51,177 nucleotides of DNA, from positions 1-51,177 of the forward strand of contig DASYQD010000089.1 of NCBI GenBank assembly GCA_036005845.1, in the 5' to 3' direction. The notes under the pieces are model-generated. The model did no database searches. It had not been told where the DNA came from and saw nothing but the letters and a program-made list of their open reading frames with translations. Source of the stretch: DASYQD01 sp036005845. Lineage in GTDB: Bacteria; Acidobacteriota; Thermoanaerobaculia; Multivoradales; JAIOJS01. This document shows, piece by piece, positions 28,015-35,827 of this stretch. Made by a program: the position numbers and the translations under genes. Each line of letters starts with the position of its first letter. The stretch's first letter is position 1.

Positions 28015-28889
28015 CTGCCCGCCTCCATTTCTTCCCGCGGCCTCGCCGCCACGCGCGGCACGCCGTACTCGGCGAGGATGCGGTCGACGTCGCCGCGGCG
28101 CCGCGCGAGCGCGGCATCGACGCGGTCGCGCAGCCGCGCGTCGCGCTTGCGCACTCCCATCGCGACGTCGAAGGCCATCGGCAGCGCGGCGTCCTGCGCC
28201 GCCGCTTCGATCGGCGCCACCTCGAGCGGCACCGGCTGCCGCCGCGCCCAGTAGCCGGCGAGCGGCCCCCAGACCAGCGCCACGTCGACGTCGCCGCGCG
28301 CCACCGCGCGCACGATCTCGGCCGGCGGGCTCTCCTCGCGGTAATCGCCGTAGACGAGGTAGCCGCGGACGTTGTCGACGATGCCGCGCCGCGCCAGCGC
28401 GAACCCGGGCGGCGAGCTGGCGTAGTCGTCGCCGACGAGCTGCACGCCGATGCGCAGATCGCGCAGCGCCGGATCGTCGAGCGAGCGCGGCTTCACCCTC
28501 GCCTCGCGCCGGGTCACGAAGACGTAGCTCGATCGGTAGTACGGAGCCGTCGCCAGCATTCCCTCGCCGCCGCTCGGCATTCCCGCCACCAGGTCGCAGC
28601 GCCGCGCCTTCAGCGTGTTGCGTAAAAAGCCGCGCCGTTGCGCCCACCAGGTGTACTCGAGCCGCGCGCCGAGCTCCGCCGCTACCACTTCGAGGATGCG
28701 GTCCTCGAAGCCGCGCCGCGCGCGGTCGGTGAAGGGGAGGTTGTTGGGGTCGGCGCAGACACGCAGCACCGGCACCGCGTGCGCCGCCGCCGCCCGCGCC
28801 GTCGCCGCGCCGCCCAACGCGGCGGCGACGAGCAACGCCAGGCAGATCACCGCCACCGCCGCGCGCCGGCTACGGGAGGGCGAAGGCAT
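28011..28889 (-). CDS. XoxJ/MoxJ-like periplasmic substrate-binding protein
   Basis: 292 aa with a signal peptide (residues 1-33). The solute-binding fold is marked by LRVCADPNNLPFTDRARRGF, the ARRCDLVAGMPSG and YYRSSYVFVTRRE segments, and LRIGVQLVGDDYASSPPGFAL. This is the quinoprotein-dehydrogenase-associated family (TIGR03871; MoxJ, XoxJ, PedB). XoxJ is thought to help activate or mature the lanthanide methanol dehydrogenase rather than feed an ABC transporter, and no permease genes occur here. The start overlaps the dehydrogenase stop by 20 nt and has GGGAGGG about 8 nt upstream. The stop overlaps the cytochrome c GTG. Confidence 0.88.
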   Translation of the reverse strand: MPSPSRSRRAAVAVICLALLVAAALGGAATARAAAAHAVPVLRVCADPNNLPFTDRARRGFEDRILEVVAAELGARLEYTWWAQRRGFLRNTLKARRCDLVAGMPSGGEGMLATAPYYRSSYVFVTRREARVKPRSLDDPALRDLRIGVQLVGDDYASSPPGFALARRGIVDNVRGYLVYGDYREESPPAEIVRAVARGDVDVALVWGPLAGYWARRQPVPLEVAPIEAAAQDAALPMAFDVAMGVRKRDARLRDRVDAALARRRGDVDRILAEYGVPRVAARPREEMEAGR

Positions 28890-30849
28890 AGAGCATCCCT
28901 CCCTTGGTGGTGGCGTTGGGCAGGTCCTTCATCGCGTTGACGAACCCCAGCGCCGCCGTCGGGTCCGCGGGGTCGAGCTCGCCCGAGACGATGCCGCCCG
29001 CCCAGCCGCCGACGCCCGCCGCCACCGCCACGTACTGCTTGCCGTCGGGGCCCTGGTAGCTCACCGGCTGGCCGACGATCCCCGACCCCACCTTGAACTT
29101 CCAGCGCGGCGCGCCGGTGCGCGCATCGACGGCCTTGAACCAGCCGTCCATGGTGCCGTAGAAGACGAGGTCGCCGGCGGTGACGACGACGCCGCTCCAC
29201 ACCGGGAAGGGCTCGGGGATCTTCCACGCCGCGCGCCCCGCCACCGGGTCCCAGGCGACGAGGAAGCCGCGGTTGCCGCCGGGGCCCGGATACATCTTCA
29301 CGTTGGCGCCGACGAAGGGCGTGCCGGCGATGTAGCTCACCTCGACGCCCTGATAGTCCATGCACAGGTTGTTGGTGGGCACGTAGAGCAGCCGCGTGCG
29401 CGGCGACCAGGCCGACGGCTGCCAGTCCTTCGCACCCGGGGCGGCGGGACAGATGTCGCGCGTCGTGCGGCCGACGCCGGTCGACTTGTCAGCCGCGACC
29501 AACAGCTTCCCGGTCTTCAAATCGACGCCGTGCGAGCTGTTGACGAACGCGTACGGCTGCGCCGAGAGCACCTCGCCGGTGGTGCGGTCGATGACGTAGA
29601 GGTAGCCGTTGCGCTCAGGCCGCAGCAGCACCGGCCGCACGCGGCCGCCGATGGGCAGGTCGACGATGACGTTCTCGTTGACGCCGTCGTAGTCGTGCAC
29701 GTCGTGCGGCGTGAGCTGGTAGGCCCACAGCGCGTGGCCGTCGGCGATGCGGCGCGCGAAGAGCGTGCAGGTCCACTTGTTGTCGCCCGGCCGCTGGTCG
29801 GGGTTCCACGGCCCGGGATTGGCGGAGCCGTAGTAGACGATGCCGCGCGCCGCGTCGTAGGTGACCCAGCCCCACACCGTGCCGCCGCCGATCTGCCACG
29901 CCTGCGGCGGCCAGCTCTTGACGCCGAGATCGACGCCGCGGTCCTGGGCGTAGAACGGCTTGAACTCGGGCCCGATCAGCACGTCCTTGTCGGGCCCGGT
30001 GTTGTAGGCGCGCCAGGCGATCTTGCCGCTCGCCGCATCGAGCGCGGTGAGCCAGCCGCGCACGCCCATCTCGCCGCCGCTGTTGCCGACCAGCACCTTG
30101 CCGTCGACGACGAGCGGCGCCATGGTCATCGTCTCGCCGCGCTGGATGTCGCCCAGCGGCGTCACCCACTTCGCCTTGCCGGTCGCGGCGTCCACGGCAA
30201 TGGTGCGGTTGTCGAGCGTGTTGAAGAAGACCGCGCCGTCGGCGTAGGCGGCGCCGCGGTTGACTACGTCACAACACGCCACGCCCTGCGACGCCGCCGC
30301 CGGGTTGGGCTCGAGCTTCCATTTCAGCGGCGCGCCCGGCTTCGTGAGGTCGAGCGCGTAGAGCACGTTCGGGTAGGGAGTGACGTAATAGAGCGTGCCG
30401 CGGACGACGATCGGCGCCGCCTCCTGCCCCTTCGTGGTGCCGGTCGAGAAAGTCCAGGCGGCGGCAAGGCGTGCGACGTTGTCACCGCGGATCTGGTCGA
30501 GCGGCGAGAAGCGCGTGCCGCCGGCGTCGTGGCCCGGAAGCGGCCATTCGCCGTCGGCGGGCGCCGGCGCGTTGGCGGCCAGCGGCGCCGGAGCGATCGT
30601 CGGTGGCGGCGCCGGCGGCGGGTTTGGAGCGTTGGCCGCCGCGGGCTGCCTCGCCGGCGGTGCGGCGTGGGCCTCGCGGCTGCCGCAGCCGACGGCGGCG
30701 ATCGCGGCCAACGCGCAGGCTAGGAAAGTGACCGCGACACGAGCGGCGGCGGTGCACGCTGTTGCGGCAGCGGATGCTTCGGGCTCAGCCGGCGCCGGTC
30801 GCCCATCCAACGAAGCGAGTCTGCGGTCACCCCATGCGCAGCGCGCCAC
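28870..30849 (-). CDS. PQQ-dependent alcohol dehydrogenase with lanthanide signature (XoxF/ExaF-like)
   Basis: 659 aa from GTG 30849; TTG starts at 30810 or 30972 are also possible. Periplasmic oxidation of primary alcohols such as methanol or ethanol is expected. The eight-blade propeller shows the vicinal disulfide CC (192-193 in GVACCDVVN), metal ligands E260 (GNSGGEMGVRGW) and N344 (GSANPGPWN), catalytic D386, and the additional D388 in HDYDGVNEN that marks rare-earth enzymes; calcium enzymes have Ala or Ser there. No haem motif is present, so it needs an external cytochrome. The N-terminus is odd: a hydrophobic stretch ending AAVGC looks like a lipoprotein signal, followed by 45 Pro/Ala-rich residues, a tether. 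First gene of the operon. Confidence 0.92.
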   Translation of the reverse strand: MARCAWGDRRLASLDGRPAPAEPEASAAATACTAAARVAVTFLACALAAIAAVGCGSREAHAAPPARQPAAANAPNPPPAPPPTIAPAPLAANAPAPADGEWPLPGHDAGGTRFSPLDQIRGDNVARLAAAWTFSTGTTKGQEAAPIVVRGTLYYVTPYPNVLYALDLTKPGAPLKWKLEPNPAAASQGVACCDVVNRGAAYADGAVFFNTLDNRTIAVDAATGKAKWVTPLGDIQRGETMTMAPLVVDGKVLVGNSGGEMGVRGWLTALDAASGKIAWRAYNTGPDKDVLIGPEFKPFYAQDRGVDLGVKSWPPQAWQIGGGTVWGWVTYDAARGIVYYGSANPGPWNPDQRPGDNKWTCTLFARRIADGHALWAYQLTPHDVHDYDGVNENVIVDLPIGGRVRPVLLRPERNGYLYVIDRTTGEVLSAQPYAFVNSSHGVDLKTGKLLVAADKSTGVGRTTRDICPAAPGAKDWQPSAWSPRTRLLYVPTNNLCMDYQGVEVSYIAGTPFVGANVKMYPGPGGNRGFLVAWDPVAGRAAWKIPEPFPVWSGVVVTAGDLVFYGTMDGWFKAVDARTGAPRWKFKVGSGIVGQPVSYQGPDGKQYVAVAAGVGGWAGGIVSGELDPADPTAALGFVNAMKDLPNATTKGGMLYAFALP

Positions 30850-30893
30850 GTCGCACGGCGCGCAGCAACGCGCATACCACGTCGGTCTCCGGC

Positions 30894-30944
30894 CGGCAGC
30901 GCCACGCCGACGCCTGAAATGAGCCCGTCCTACCGGCGCTGCCG
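30894..30944. repeat. Inverted repeat upstream of the PQQ-dehydrogenase operon
   Basis: CGGCAGCGCC at 30894-30903 is repeated in inverse at 30935-30944, 45 nt or more upstream of the GTG at 30849 and inside the 225-nt divergent region shared with the protease gene. It could be a transcript leader hairpin or an operator. If TTG 30972 were the true start it would lie inside the gene. Confidence 0.35.
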
Positions 30945-31074
30945 CGTTTTCTGACGCCGGCGGTTTGCACAATCGCCAGCGCCCCTTGTCGGAGTTACCA
31001 GGGCATCGCCCGCCGTCCCGCGGCGGCCGCGATGCCGGTGTAGCATTGATGGCTCAACCAACCTGGAGACGACC

Positions 31075-32784
31075 ATGACCCAAGGCGGGCGCCGCCTCTC
31101 GTTCGACATCCACCTCCTGAGCACCCTCGCAGTGGCTTCCACGCTGCTCGCGATCGGGCTTGCCTCACCCGCGCGCGCCGACGAGACCTTCGGCATCGCC
31201 GCACCGGCGCGCAGCAAGGAAGCCAAGCCGCCGGCGGTGCCGCCGTCGTCGCGGTTCCGCGTCGACGTGGGCGGCAGCCCACTCGTCGTCCTCGAGCCGA
31301 TGGACAACCGCACGCTGCGGCTGCAGGACGACATCGACGAGAACCAGCGCAAGATCCTGCGCATCGGCGTCGCCCGCGAGGTCACCGTGCGCGCCGAGGA
31401 CGGCGCTTGGACGCAGCTCGCCGACGGCTCGCGCCTGTGGACCGCCGAGGTCGTCTCCCCCAACGCCATCGCGCTGCGTCTCCACTTCGCCGACCTGGCG
31501 CTGCCGGCGGGCGCCGAGCTGGCGGTCTACGGCGTCGACGGCGGCAGCTTCGGCGCTCCGGCGGCCGGCGTGCCCGAGGTGCTGCGCGGCGGCCAGCCGC
31601 TCGCTTCGCACTGGAGCGGCACGGTCAGCGGCGAGCGTGCACGCATCGAGTACCTGGCGCCAGCCGGCACCGACGCCGCCGCCCTGCCCTTCCGCGTCGA
31701 CCAGCTCCAGCACATCTATCGCGACCCGATCGCCGAAGAGGGCTTCCAGGAGAAGGCGGCCGGCCCCTGCCACAACGACGTCACCTGCTTCCCCGACTGG
31801 GCTGGCGAGGCGGCGAGCGTGGCCCGCTACAGCATCATCTTCCCCAGCGGCATCGGCCTCTGCACCGGCCAGCTCATCAACAACCAGGCGCAGGACTTCA
31901 CGCCCTACTTCCTGACCGCCAACCACTGCATCTCCGACGGCTTCGAGGCGGCAGGCACCGAGTTCTTCTGGTTCTACCAGACGTCGACCTGCGGCGGCGC
32001 GCCGCCGTCGCTGGGCAGCGTGCCGCGCTCGCAGGGCGCAACGCTCATCTCCACCAACGCGATCTCCGACTACACGCTGCTGCAGGTCGAGGGCGCGCTG
32101 CCCGACGGCCTCTTCTGGAGCGGCTGGACGAGCGTCAAGCCCGGCCTCGGCGTCGACGCGGCTTCCATCCATCACCCGGAGGGCGACTACAAGCGCATCA
32201 GCTTCGGCTTCAACGACACGCCGGCGCTCTGCCCCGCGAATCACGTGACCATCAGCTGGACCGACGGCCCGACCGAGCCCGGCTCCTCGGGCAGCGGCGT
32301 CTTCCGCGACGACACCCACCAGCTCTTCGGCCAGCTCCACGGCGGCCCCTCGGCGTGCGGCAACGAGACCTTCGACTGCTACGGCGCCTTCTCGACCACC
32401 TACGGCAAGATCAAGAAGCTCCTCAAGTCGGGCAGCGACGACAGCTCCGACCCCAACGACAGCTGCAGCAAGCCGCGCACCGTGAAGACCGGCACGCTGT
32501 CGAACCGCATCGTCAAGGTCAACGACACCGACTGGTACCGCTACAGCGTGCCGGCGGGCAAGACGGTCGTCATCCACCTCGACTTCGCCAACAGCGACGG
32601 CGACATCGACCTCGCCGCTTTCGGCTCCTGCGGCGACGACCCCGTCGCCACCTCGCGCACGACCGGCGACTCCGAGGAGGTCTCGGTCACCAACGTCGGC
32701 AGCCGACCCGCGTTCGTCATCTGGCAGGTCTACCTCTACAGCGACGTGCGGAACAACTACAACCAGACGGTGAGCATCCAGTAA
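31075..32784 (+). CDS. Secreted trypsin-like serine protease (lysyl endopeptidase-like) with C-terminal PPC domain
   Basis: 569 aa with a signal peptide (to about residue 36, ARA). A propeptide-like region of about 190 residues precedes the protease domain, which starts around AGPCHNDVTCFPDWAGEAAS. The catalytic residues are the His in FLTANHCISD, the Asp in NAISDYTLLQV and the Ser in EPGSSGSGVFRDD. Multiple cysteine pairs (GLCTGQ, STCGG, SACGNETFDC) match the Achromobacter lysyl endopeptidase type. After a Ser/Asp linker, residues about 460-569 form a bacterial pre-peptidase C-terminal domain (DTDWYRYSVPAGKTVVIHLD). The ATG has GGAG 6-7 nt upstream. It is likely monocistronic and divergent from the dehydrogenase operon. 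Confidence 0.9.
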   Translation: MTQGGRRLSFDIHLLSTLAVASTLLAIGLASPARADETFGIAAPARSKEAKPPAVPPSSRFRVDVGGSPLVVLEPMDNRTLRLQDDIDENQRKILRIGVAREVTVRAEDGAWTQLADGSRLWTAEVVSPNAIALRLHFADLALPAGAELAVYGVDGGSFGAPAAGVPEVLRGGQPLASHWSGTVSGERARIEYLAPAGTDAAALPFRVDQLQHIYRDPIAEEGFQEKAAGPCHNDVTCFPDWAGEAASVARYSIIFPSGIGLCTGQLINNQAQDFTPYFLTANHCISDGFEAAGTEFFWFYQTSTCGGAPPSLGSVPRSQGATLISTNAISDYTLLQVEGALPDGLFWSGWTSVKPGLGVDAASIHHPEGDYKRISFGFNDTPALCPANHVTISWTDGPTEPGSSGSGVFRDDTHQLFGQLHGGPSACGNETFDCYGAFSTTYGKIKKLLKSGSDDSSDPNDSCSKPRTVKTGTLSNRIVKVNDTDWYRYSVPAGKTVVIHLDFANSDGDIDLAAFGSCGDDPVATSRTTGDSEEVSVTNVGSRPAFVIWQVYLYSDVRNNYNQTVSIQ

Positions 32785-32897
32785 CAGCGGCACGGCTCCC
32801 CGGCGAGCAACCCACCGTCGTGGACGCCGGGTAAGTCGGCTGATAAACCGGGGGCGGCGCGCCCCATTTCTCGGTAGACCTCCGCGCTCTTGAGACG

Positions 32898-33289
32898 ATG
32901 GCCCACGAAGCTACCGGCAAGTCGACGTCAAGGTCACCCCGATCGCAATCGAAGGCCCGGCGGCCGGTGCCTTCCCGCGCCACTCGCTCGCCAAGACCTT
33001 CCACGGCGACCTTGCCGGCACTAGCGAAGGCGAGATGATGAGCGTCGGCGGCGCCGACGGCTCAGGCGCCTACGTGGCGCTCGAAACCGTGCGCGGCACT
33101 GTGCACGGGCGCACGGGCACCTTCTCCCTCGCCCACCGCGGCACCATGCGGCACGGCGCCGGCTTCGACCTGACCATCGTCGTCGTCCCCGATTCCGGCA
33201 CCGGCGACTTCACCGGCATCGACGGCACCATGGAGATCACCATCGCCGGCCGCGAGCACAGCTACAAGCTGAGCTACACGCTCACGTAA
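32898..33289 (+). pseudogene. DUF3224 domain protein, broken by a single-base frameshift
   Basis: The downstream frame, which has its own ATG at 33035, encodes the C-terminal 84 residues of a DUF3224 protein (ALETVRGTVHGRTGTFSLAH, then VVVPDSGTGDFTGIDGTMEI). In-frame homology extends upstream to GAC at 32924 (DVKVTPIAIEGPAAGAF), but the natural start, ATG at 32898 encoding MAHEATGK, is in another frame. Adding one T at 32922 would restore MAHEATGKFDVKVTP and a roughly 130-residue protein, the usual family length. Either a recent 1-nt deletion or a sequencing error explains this. DUF3224 proteins are small beta-barrels of unknown function. Only one base is missing and the rest is well preserved. 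Confidence 0.8.
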
Positions 33290-33299
33290 GGAACCGGCG

Positions 33300-33521
33300 C
33301 TAGATCAGATCCTCGAGATCCTTCTTCTTGATCCCGAGTTGTCGACAGAGATTCGAAACAATGAACGGAGCGACTGCGGCTCTACCGGCGGGAATCACGA
33401 TGGGGCGCGGCTGCCCGGGTTTGACGAACGACATGTGCGAGCCGCTCTGGCGATCGAATTGCCAGCCGAGCTTCACGCAGATCGCCGCCAGCTCGCTCGA
33501 CGAGTAGGTCCGCTTGCTCAA
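33300..33521 (-). CDS. hicA: HicA-type toxin (mRNA interferase)
   Basis: 73 aa. The short double-stranded-RNA-binding-like fold is recognisable from YSSSELAAICVKLGWQFDRQ, then GSHMSFVKPGQPRPIVIP with the catalytic His in G-S-H. HicA proteins cleave mRNA and are neutralised by HicB. Its start overlaps the hicB stop by four bases (33518-33521), the antitoxin-first order found in many hicBA loci. Confidence 0.85.
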   Translation of the reverse strand: MSKRTYSSSELAAICVKLGWQFDRQSGSHMSFVKPGQPRPIVIPAGRAAVAPFIVSNLCRQLGIKKKDLEDLI

Positions 33522-33874
33522 GCTTGGGCGGCGACGAACTCAGCGGCCTCGTAGGCCGGGATGTCGATCTCCTCCTCCCAGGCCTCACCGAGGACATCTT
33601 CGAGATGGACGCCGGCACCATGATCGGGAGTTGCCGGAGGTCTTGCCACTTCGGGATAGCGATGCCAACCCAGCTCGCGCAACGCCTCGCCGAGGGTTCC
33701 ACGATCCAGGCAGCTCGCAACCCACAAGCGGAGGGCGTCGGAGGCGTTCTCCTTCGCCTCACCCGCGCTATCGCCTTGGGAGTAGACGTCCAGGCGTGGA
33801 AAGCCCGCCACCCAGACATCGTCCTCGCGCCTGACCACGCCGCGAACGCGCACGCGCACCAGAAGTTGATTCAT
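33518..33874 (-). CDS. hicB: HicB-type antitoxin
   Basis: 118 aa. The N-terminal half has the partial RNase H-like strand pattern of HicB (EDDVWVAGFPRLDVYSQGDS, AGEAKENASDALRLWV), which normally blocks the toxin active site. The rest is acidic, and no ribbon-helix-helix or HTH domain is clear, so autoregulation may differ from classical systems. It starts 34 nt from the 3' end of tRNA-Phe, on the same strand, and could be read from the tRNA promoter. Confidence 0.8.
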   Translation of the reverse strand: MNQLLVRVRVRGVVRREDDVWVAGFPRLDVYSQGDSAGEAKENASDALRLWVASCLDRGTLGEALRELGWHRYPEVARPPATPDHGAGVHLEDVLGEAWEEEIDIPAYEAAEFVAAQA

Positions 33875-33908
33875 CGGTGCGTTCCTGCTCTGAGATTACC
33901 GATCAAGG

Positions 33909-33984
33909 TGGTGCCCAGGGGCGGAATTGAACCACCGACACCACGATTTTCAGTCGTGTGCTCTACCTACTGAGCTACCTGGGC
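33909..33984 (-). tRNA. tRNA-Phe (GAA), CCA encoded
   Basis: The minus strand folds as a full cloverleaf: acceptor GCCCAGG/CCTGGGC, D-arm GCTC-AGTAGGTA-GAGC, anticodon stem CACGA/TCGTG around loop CTGAAAA (anticodon GAA), T-arm with GGTTCAATTCC, discriminator A at 33912 and a templated CCA at 33909-33911. Its length is 76 nt including CCA. Confidence 0.97.
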
Positions 33985-34026
33985 ACGGCCCGGGCGGGCG
34001 GCGGGGAGCCTGCCGCGGGACGGCGA

Positions 34027-34055
34027 AGTTTTCCAGGGGGGCAGGGCAAAGTCAA
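34027..34055 (-). promoter_or_regulatory. Candidate sigma-70 promoter for tRNA-Phe
   Basis: On the minus strand TTGACT (34050-34055) is followed after exactly 17 nt by AAAACT (34027-34032), 42 nt before the tRNA 5' end. The -35 is near consensus; the -10 matches at three of six positions. Confidence 0.5.
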
Positions 34056-34168
34056 GACGAGGCGAGGCCGTCGGCTCCGCTGAGGTGAGCGACCGAGCAA
34101 GCGTTCGCTGGCCGATTCCGTTCGATGTTCGCAGGAGGGCACGCCGTGCGAACATGGAAGGAGGACCG

Positions 34169-34756
34169 GTGGAGACGATGCCGCAGACCAGGGTCATGCT
34201 GGGCCTCGAGGACCACGAGCTGTTCCCCGACGACGGGCAGCGGCACGAGCTCATCGACGGGGAGCACATCGTGACCCCGGCGCCGACGACTCGGCATCAG
34301 CGGATCGTGATGCGACTCGGCATGGCACTCGTCGCGTTCGCCGAGAGTCGTCGTCTGGCTGCGGTGCTCATCGCGCCGACGGACGTGATTCTGTCACCCC
34401 ACGACGTCGTCCAACCCGACATTCTCGTCATCGCCATCGATCGTCTCGACATCGTCGCCAGCCGTGTCGAAGGCCCACCAAATCTCGCCGTCGAAGTGCT
34501 CTCCCCTAGCAGTCGCCGCACGGACGAAGTGCTCAAGCGCCACGCCTATGAGCGTTGGGGCACGGGTGAGCTGTGGGTCGTCGATCCTGAAGTGGACCGC
34601 GTCCGCGTGTACCGACTCGAGGCTGAGAGGAGTTTCGGCCGGGCGCGGGAGCTGTCGGCGGAGCATGACGAGGCGCTGGACACGCCGCTGCTGCCGGGCT
34701 TCTCGATGACGCTGGGCGATCTCTTCGCGGATCCGCTGCTGGACGCTCGCGGCTAG
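34169..34756 (+). CDS. Uma2 family (DUF820) PD-(D/E)xK endonuclease-like protein
   Basis: 195 aa from GTG at 34169, behind AAGGAGG with 4-nt spacing; ATG 34154 or 34178 are alternatives. The nuclease core is HELIDGEHIV (motif Glu), VVQPDILVIA (Asp) and PNLAVEVLSPSSR with the following K in DEVLKRHAYERWG, then ELWVVDPEVDRVRVYRL. The family is hugely expanded in cyanobacteria and scattered elsewhere; no substrate is established, and some members are treated as mobile-element or defence-associated. It stands alone here, just past tRNA-Phe. Confidence 0.85.
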   Translation: METMPQTRVMLGLEDHELFPDDGQRHELIDGEHIVTPAPTTRHQRIVMRLGMALVAFAESRRLAAVLIAPTDVILSPHDVVQPDILVIAIDRLDIVASRVEGPPNLAVEVLSPSSRRTDEVLKRHAYERWGTGELWVVDPEVDRVRVYRLEAERSFGRARELSAEHDEALDTPLLPGFSMTLGDLFADPLLDARG

Positions 34757-34774
34757 GCGCCGCGCAGCGCGCAC

Positions 34775-34793
34775 GAGCTGAGAATCTCAGCTC
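34775..34793. terminator. Palindromic hairpin between convergent genes
   Basis: GAGCTGAGA-A-TCTCAGCTC is a perfect 9-bp inverted repeat, 18 nt after the Uma2 stop and 13 nt before the stop of the opposing TusA-like gene. It is probably a bidirectional terminator, although there is no U-tract. Confidence 0.55.
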
Positions 34794-34806
34794 TCCGACC
34801 GCGGAT

Positions 34807-35067
34807 TCATCGAGCGGCGCCGCCGCTGACGCGCAGCACGCAGCGGACGCGCCCGCCCGCCTCCTCCATCGCCACCACCTCGTGCCCCTCCTTGGCGCAC
34901 CATGCGGCCAGGTCGAGGCGCATCAGCGGATCGTCGCCGACGACCTCGAGCAACGCTCCGGCCTGGAGCCGGCGGACGCGGCGCGCGGTGCGCAACACGG
35001 GGACCGGGCAGAGGGTGCCCGTGACGTCGAGACGTTCGAGCTTGGGCGATTCAGGCGATGCGGCCAT
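34807..35067 (-). CDS. TusA/SirA-like sulfurtransferase
   Basis: 86 aa. LDVTGTLCPVPVLRTARRVR contains the C-P-x-P motif of TusA proteins, whose Cys carries persulfide sulfur. The rest (GALLEVVGDDPLMRLDLAAWC, GHEVVAMEE) matches the alpha/beta sandwich. No Tus relay, Dsr or molybdenum cofactor genes are adjacent, so the sulfur acceptor is unknown. It is divergent from the next gene across 107 nt. Confidence 0.88.
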   Translation of the reverse strand: MAASPESPKLERLDVTGTLCPVPVLRTARRVRRLQAGALLEVVGDDPLMRLDLAAWCAKEGHEVVAMEEAGGRVRCVLRVSGGAAR

Positions 35068-35174
35068 GGCGCGGCTTCACTCTACGCGCGTGCTGATGCG
35101 CGCGGCGCATCCGCGCAAATTGCACCCGGATCGCGGTAGCCTTCTGCCATACGGCACAAAGGGGAGGGCTCGTC

Positions 35175-35747
35175 ATGAAGCGGATCGCCATCGCCGCAGT
35201 GGTGGGAGGCTTGGCAATGTTCATCTGGGGCGCCATCTCGCACATGCTGACGCCGCTCGGCGAAGCGGGGTTGAAGTCGATGCCGGCAGCGAGCGAGCCG
35301 GCGGTGACCGGCGCGCTGAGCGCCAACGTGCCCGACGACGGGATGTATATGTTCCCCGGCATGGACGAGCGCGCGCGCAGCACCAAGGAGGGGCAGGAGG
35401 AGTGGATGCGCCGCTACGCCGCCGGGCCGGCCGGCCTGCTCATCTATCACCCGCACGGCGGCTCGGTGATGAACCCGAAGCTCTTCGGCATCGAGCTGCT
35501 CACCAACATCCTGGCGGTGGCGGTCGCGGCGTGGGCAGCGTCGCACGTGCGTACCTTCGCGCGGCGGGTCGCGCTGGTCACTACGTTCGGCCTGGCGGCG
35601 TGGCTGTCGATCGAGGCGAGCTACTGGAACTGGTACGGCTTCCCTACCAACTACGCGCTGGCGCAGCTCGTCGATCAACTCGGCGGGTTCTTCTTCGCCG
35701 GGCTCGTAGTGGCTTGGCTGGTGAGGCCGGCGCCGGCTGCCGCTTAG
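35175..35747 (+). CDS. Uncharacterised inner-membrane protein
   Basis: 190 aa. One N-terminal hydrophobic segment (IAIAAVVGGLAMFIWGAISH) is followed by a periplasmic-looking loop of about 80 residues (YMFPGMDERAR, AGLLIYHPHGG). Then come three helices at roughly 110-130, 137-153 and 163-184. GGGGAGGG lies 6 nt before the ATG. A small family of such proteins, each starting MKRxxxAxxxGGxxMFxWG, occurs in proteobacteria without a known role. I recognise no motif for activity. Confidence 0.75.
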   Translation: MKRIAIAAVVGGLAMFIWGAISHMLTPLGEAGLKSMPAASEPAVTGALSANVPDDGMYMFPGMDERARSTKEGQEEWMRRYAAGPAGLLIYHPHGGSVMNPKLFGIELLTNILAVAVAAWAASHVRTFARRVALVTTFGLAAWLSIEASYWNWYGFPTNYALAQLVDQLGGFFFAGLVVAWLVRPAPAAA

Positions 35748-35827
35748 GCCGCGGCGCGACGGCGGCGGCGGTCGGCCATCGCGTTCTACGTCCACCAAAT
35801 CGAAACCAACCAGTTACAATTGTCACA

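Noticed and set aside
33518..34769. Integrated island at tRNA-Phe
   Set aside because: No integrase, no direct repeat of the tRNA 3' end and no obvious composition shift are visible, so only the hicBA proximity is reported.
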